From contig CAMLIF010000136.1 in NCBI GenBank assembly GCA_946479985.1, positions 1-8,925 of the forward strand: 8,925 nucleotides of DNA, in the 5' to 3' direction. Below are positions 5,816 to 8,925 of this stretch, one piece after another (the first letter of the stretch is position 1; every line of letters begins with the position of its first letter). This DNA is from an uncultured Flavobacteriales bacterium (lineage in GTDB: Bacteria; Bacteroidota; Bacteroidia; Flavobacteriales; Crocinitomicaceae). The position numbers and the translations under genes were made by a program. The notes beneath the pieces are model-generated. The model saw nothing but the letters and a program-made list of their open reading frames with translations, searched no databases and had not been told where the DNA came from.

Positions 5816-5846
5816 AAAGCTCCACACCCATGGAGCTTTTTCTTTT
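5816..5846 (+). terminator. Intrinsic terminator downstream of trpS
   Basis: A perfect 9-bp stem AAAGCTCCA (5816-5824) / TGGAGCTTT (5831-5839) with a six-base loop is followed by TTCTTTT. It lies 101 bases after the trpS stop and ends rightward transcription ahead of the next promoter at 5877. Confidence 0.85.
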
Positions 5847-5876
5847 ATTCCTGTTAAATAAATGTGAGACTATTGT

Positions 5877-5884
5877 TATATTTG
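5877..5884 (+). promoter_or_regulatory. Candidate -7 box of the substrate-binding lipoprotein gene
   Basis: TATATTTG is a full match to TAnnTTTG, 25 bases before the ATG at 5910. The best -33 candidate is TTA at 5854-5856, a 20-base gap. The predicted leader starts near 5888-5891 and includes the tiny frame ATG AAA AAA TAA at 5895-5906. Confidence 0.5.
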
Positions 5885-5909
5885 CTCGCTACTCATGAAA
5901 AAATAAACC

Positions 5910-7622
5910 ATGTTTAAACAACTAATCATTTTTGGAGCTATTACCCTGTCGCTTCTTTCATGTTCCGATTCATCGGAGGACCTTGCCAGCAAAAAAGCCA
6001 TTGGCGGAGCTGTATACGGAGGAGAATTCCGTTTTATGTCAGCTGAAAAAATTACTGGTTTATTTCCGCTTCAGGCAATAGATATCTACGCAAGCCGCGT
6101 AACTTCTCAAATCTTCGATCCAATCTTACGATTAAATCCGAGCAATGACGAAATAGAACCCAGTTTGGCTGAATCATTCAAGGTTTCTGCTGATGGAAAG
6201 GAATACACTCTGAAAGTGAGAAAAGGAGTGTTTTTCCATGATGATGATTGTTTTGATGGTGAAGGAAGAGAATTGACAGCTGAAGATTTGAAATTCACGT
6301 TGGATATGGCATGCAGCGGTCTGAAATTAAATGAAGTCAGCAGTTTGTTATTAGAGCGCATCGAAGGTGGAACTACTTATTATCAAAAGACTTCTAAGAA
6401 ATATGTAGACGGCGGAGTAAGCGGAATCCAGGTGGTTGACAAAAACACATTGAAAATTAAGCTTGTAGAGCCATTCGCTGGTTTTGATAAACTGCTTTGT
6501 TATACCGGTTTTGGGGTTTTCCCGAAAGAGGCGTATGATACTTACGGAACTGATATTGTTAATCATCCTGTTGGAACCGGACCTTTTTGCCTGGAAGAAA
6601 AAACCACGGATAAAATCAAATTGGTACGAAACAATAATTACTGGAGAAAAGACGAGTTTGGCAATCAGCTTCCGTTCCTCGGAAGTATTTTGGTTACTTA
6701 TTCAACAAATAAATCCAGTGAGTTAAAAGCTTTCAGAAATTCAGAGATTGATCTGGTATTGGAAATTCCGGCAGATCAGGTTGATAACATCTTAGGTTCA
6801 TTACATGATGCGCAATTAGGTAAAACTGTTCACCACAAGGTAGACGTTCAGCAATCAGCTTCCATTACCTTTATCGGTTTCAATCATAAGAATAAAGCAT
6901 TACAGGACAAACGCGTTCGCCAGGCATTAAACATGGCTATTGATCGTAATTACCTTGTTGAAACACAATTGATGGGTGAAGGTTATCCGGATGAGCACGG
7001 TTTAATTCCTAACTGCTCATTTTTTGATGCCACTGATGTAAAAGGATTCAAATTCGATGTGGCAAAAGCAAAATCATTACTGGCCCAGGCCGGATTTGAA
7101 GACGGTAAGAATTTTCCCGCTCTTACTTTACTGGTGGCAGGAAAAAAAGGAAGTGACCGGGAAGTACTTACCAGAAGTATCGCAAAACAATTAACTGAAA
7201 ACCTGGGCATCGTCATCAAACTACAGGTAGTAGATTCTAAAAAACGTGATGAGATGGTTATGAACGGAACAGCTGACATGTGGCTTACGCAGTGGATTGC
7301 TGATTATCCGGACGGAGAAAACTTCCTGAACCTGTTTTATAGTGGCAAGATCAAAGCACAATCACGCTTTATTAATCCGTTCCATTACAAAAGCCAGGAG
7401 TTCAATAATCTGTTCATTACCATGAATAAAGAATTAGACCCTAAGAAACGTCATATACTAATGGTAAAAGCAGATCAAACATTGATTGATGACGCTGCCG
7501 TTATGCCTATTCTGACCGATGACTTCGCTATATTAATTAATTCAAGAGTCCGTAATTTTGAAACAAATGCTTTGGAAATTATTGATCTTTCCAGTATTTT
7601 TATCAAGGAACTTCGCGAGTAA
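5910..7622 (+). CDS. ABC transporter substrate-binding lipoprotein, oligopeptide/dipeptide type (SBP_bac_5)
   Basis: A 570-aa extracytoplasmic solute-binding protein related to OppA and DppA. The signal peptide is MFKQLIIFGAITLSLLSC with a clean lipobox LLSC, so C18 should be lipidated and the protein membrane-anchored. Family features are IFDPILRLNPSNDEIEPSLAES (68-89), the YTLKVRKGVFFHDD region (99-112), VGTGPFCLEE (221-230), NNNYW (241-245), QALNMAIDRNYLV (338-350) and ADYPDGENFLNLFYSG (464-479). The fold is the two-lobed class II binding protein. The ligand is probably a peptide, but this family also binds nickel, haem precursors and sugars, so specificity is open. No permease or ATPase gene is next to it. 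It is flanked by terminators on both sides, so it is monocistronic and must use a transporter encoded elsewhere. The frame is intact. Confidence 0.93.
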   Translation: MFKQLIIFGAITLSLLSCSDSSEDLASKKAIGGAVYGGEFRFMSAEKITGLFPLQAIDIYASRVTSQIFDPILRLNPSNDEIEPSLAESFKVSADGKEYTLKVRKGVFFHDDDCFDGEGRELTAEDLKFTLDMACSGLKLNEVSSLLLERIEGGTTYYQKTSKKYVDGGVSGIQVVDKNTLKIKLVEPFAGFDKLLCYTGFGVFPKEAYDTYGTDIVNHPVGTGPFCLEEKTTDKIKLVRNNNYWRKDEFGNQLPFLGSILVTYSTNKSSELKAFRNSEIDLVLEIPADQVDNILGSLHDAQLGKTVHHKVDVQQSASITFIGFNHKNKALQDKRVRQALNMAIDRNYLVETQLMGEGYPDEHGLIPNCSFFDATDVKGFKFDVAKAKSLLAQAGFEDGKNFPALTLLVAGKKGSDREVLTRSIAKQLTENLGIVIKLQVVDSKKRDEMVMNGTADMWLTQWIADYPDGENFLNLFYSGKIKAQSRFINPFHYKSQEFNNLFITMNKELDPKKRHILMVKADQTLIDDAAVMPILTDDFAILINSRVRNFETNALEIIDLSSIFIKELRE

Positions 7623-7663
7623 GTTCATTTATGTTTAACGTAATGGCTCTCAGCTTGCACTTT

Positions 7664-7697
7664 AAAAACGCTTTTCATAACGAGAAGCGTTTTTTTT
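7664..7697 (+). terminator. Intrinsic terminator downstream of the substrate-binding protein gene
   Basis: The stem AAAAACGCTT (7664-7673) / AAGCGTTTTT (7685-7694) extends inward by three more pairs, one of them G-U, around a five-base loop. It is followed by an eight-base T run (7690-7697) shared with the stem. The upstream A run lets it work in both directions. The 42-bp palindrome begins at the next base. Confidence 0.88.
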
Positions 7698-7739
7698 GTT
7701 ATCTGTAGTGGCAAGTCGCGACTTGCCACTACAGATAAC
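7698..7739. repeat. 42-bp perfect palindrome, REP-like
   Basis: Every base from 7698 to 7739 pairs with its mirror around the central TCGCGA (7716-7721). The right half reads CGACTTGCCACTACAGATAA plus C. The outer part TGTAG-T-GGCAAGTCGCGAC matches the reverse complement of the right arm of the 3691-3932 element at 18 of 19 positions, so both belong to one repeat family. The tetranucleotide GTAG flanks the hairpin on each strand, as in REP elements. It abuts the preceding terminator T run, a common place for insertions. Confidence 0.85.
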
Positions 7740-7745
7740 GTTCAC

Positions 7746-7779
7746 TTGACACAGACTTAACATCTCAACCCTAATTTCG
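7746..7779 (+). promoter_or_regulatory. Candidate ppk1 promoter (TTG-N23-TAATTTCG)
   Basis: TTG at 7746-7748 (within TTGACA) and TAATTTCG at 7772-7779 (7 of 8 to TAnnTTTG) are 23 bases apart, the long end of the known range. Transcription would start near 7784, 12-13 bases before the ATG at 7797 and about 60 before the alternative at 7845. Confidence 0.4.
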
Positions 7780-7796
7780 CGCTTTCCTTAATAATA

Positions 7797-8925
7797 ATGG
7801 ACGTTACGCTTTCAACTGCAAAAAATATTCGCCACATTTATGACATGATCTTGAATAATCGTGAATTAAGCTGGCTGTCGTTCAATGAACGGGTTCTTCA
7901 GGAAGCAATAGATGAAAGCGTTCCGTTGGTTGAACGCATTCGTTTTCTTGGCATTTACTCCAATAATATGGACGAATTTTACCGGGTTCGTGTTGCCAAC
8001 CTGAAACGGATGATCGCCGTTAACAATAAAAGAGTTGAAGGTTTTAGTGGTACTGCAGAAGACTTGTTTGCCGCAGTTCACGCTATTGTTATCAAACAGC
8101 AGCGCAAATTCGAAGAAGTTTATCAAAAACTCATACGAACACTTGAGGAAGAAAATATTTACCATTATGATGACAAAACGGTAAACAAAGAAACCAGGGC
8201 TCAACTTTCCGAACTGTTTCATTCAACATTGGTGCATGAACTCGTTCCTGTTCTGATTGACCGGAAAATTCCGCTGCCAAGGCTCAGGGACAAGGTTATC
8301 TATCTTGCTGTTCGAATGGAATGGGACAAAAACAGCAAAACACGGATGGCGCTCATTGAGATCCCTGAAACCCTTAATCGCTTTTACCCGATAGTACAAG
8401 ACGGCAAGCGCGGAATTATCCTCGTAGACGACATTATCCGGCTGAACCTGGACCATTTGTTCGCTTTGTTCAAATATGAGCGCATTTACGCTTATACATT
8501 CAAATTCACGCGGGACGCAGAATTAAACCTGGATGATGATTTATCGCTTTCCTTCATTGAAAAAATGGAGAAGAGTATCAAAAACCGGAAAAAAGGTGCT
8601 CCGGTACGTTTGGTTATTGATCATCAAATGCCCGTAGATCTTTTGGAAGTACTGAACAAACTCCTGAACCTGGGAAAAGAAACATTCCCGATTTCAGGCG
8701 GAAAATATCACAATTTCAAAGACTTTATGAAATTTCCCGATTTTGGGGAAGAACGCTTTCTTTATCCTAAACACAAAGGTTCAGAGCATCCGCTGTTTAA
8801 AGGGAAACCAAGTATTATCAAACAAATTCTGAATCACGATATCTTACTTCATTTTCCGTATCACCGTTTTGATTATGTGGTAGACCTGTTACGAGAAGCA
8901 GCTATAGATCCGCATGTAAAAAGCA
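7797..8925 (+). CDS. ppk1: Polyphosphate kinase 1, N-terminal part (cut by window end)
   Basis: 376 codons are visible of a protein usually near 690-720 aa. PPK1 polymerises the gamma-phosphate of ATP into long inorganic polyphosphate, reversibly, with stress and phosphate-storage roles. The N domain is unmistakable: NRELSWLSFNERVLQEA (21-37), then RIRFLGIYSNNMDEFYRVRVANLKR (47-71). The head domain follows, with LIEIP (186-190), TRDAELNLDDD (238-248), GGKYHNFKDFMKFPDF (301-316) and HDILLHFPYHRFDYVVDLLREAAIDPHV (347-374). The sequence stops just before the catalytic domain that carries the autophosphorylated histidine. Two starts are possible: ATG 7797, close behind a plausible promoter, adds 16 residues (MDVTLSTAKNIRHIYD) with no family counterpart; ATG 7845 gives MILNNRELSW, the usual family length. 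Only the left end is therefore uncertain. Confidence 0.97.
   Translation, partial: MDVTLSTAKNIRHIYDMILNNRELSWLSFNERVLQEAIDESVPLVERIRFLGIYSNNMDEFYRVRVANLKRMIAVNNKRVEGFSGTAEDLFAAVHAIVIKQQRKFEEVYQKLIRTLEEENIYHYDDKTVNKETRAQLSELFHSTLVHELVPVLIDRKIPLPRLRDKVIYLAVRMEWDKNSKTRMALIEIPETLNRFYPIVQDGKRGIILVDDIIRLNLDHLFALFKYERIYAYTFKFTRDAELNLDDDLSLSFIEKMEKSIKNRKKGAPVRLVIDHQMPVDLLEVLNKLLNLGKETFPISGGKYHNFKDFMKFPDFGEERFLYPKHKGSEHPLFKGKPSIIKQILNHDILLHFPYHRFDYVVDLLREAAIDPHVKS

Noticed and set aside
7866..8456. Two adjacent open frames on the minus strand (118 and 77 aa)
   Set aside because: They are antisense to the highly conserved PPK1 N and head domains, whose protein matches are unambiguous.
1..8925. CRISPR array, tRNA or rRNA genes, integrase or transposase genes
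   Set aside because: No regularly spaced direct repeats with unique spacers, no cloverleaf candidates and no mobility proteins were seen. The 40-bp periodic sites at 1096-1195 are short palindromic operators, not CRISPR repeats.

Overview
The window looks like chromosomal DNA of a Bacteroidota bacterium, probably of the Flavobacteriales. No gene start has a Shine-Dalgarno sequence. Several genes are preceded by boxes matching the Bacteroidota sigma factor -7 consensus TAnnTTTG, and in one case a TTG -33 box sits at the right distance. The proteins (split HipA, Bacteroidota-style lipoproteins, GatC, PPK1) also fit. The genus cannot be fixed from the sequence alone.

Region 1 (1-1322): a leftward three-gene operon hipB > HipA-N (HipS-like) > HipA kinase (HipT-like, cut by the window start). 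The genes overlap by 4 and 11 bases. Gene order and domain split match the tripartite HipBST toxin-antitoxin family, in which the small HipS neutralises the kinase HipT. Upstream of hipB are three copies of TTATAT-N8-ATATAA, each 20 bp and repeating at exactly 40 bp. They bracket a candidate -7 box and have the same half-site/N8/half-site geometry as the classical E. coli HipB operator. This is the most striking structure in the window.

Region 2 (1323-5714): housekeeping genes. pgk (glycolysis) is followed by an unrecognised small lipoprotein. Converging on these are gatC (tRNA-dependent amidotransferase subunit) and plsC (lysophosphatidate acyltransferase), with trpS (tryptophanyl-tRNA synthetase) divergent from plsC. 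TrpS is the reported target of E. coli HipT, so its presence about 4 kb from a HipBST-like operon is worth noting, though it may be chance.

Region 3 (3691-3932, between gatC and plsC): a 242-bp non-coding element with 46-bp imperfect terminal inverted repeats and an inner hairpin. Its right arm supplies the stop codon of plsC. A related half-site, beginning with the tetranucleotide GTAG, recurs as a perfect 42-bp palindrome at 7698-7739. Together they suggest a dispersed REP/REPIN- or MITE-like repeat family.

Region 4 (5715-8925): an intrinsic terminator behind trpS, an orphan oligopeptide-type substrate-binding lipoprotein (570 aa), another strong terminator abutting the 42-bp palindrome, and then ppk1 (polyphosphate kinase), which runs off the window just before its catalytic C-terminal domains.

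Overall this is a conserved housekeeping region carrying one accessory toxin-antitoxin operon and two members of a repeat family.
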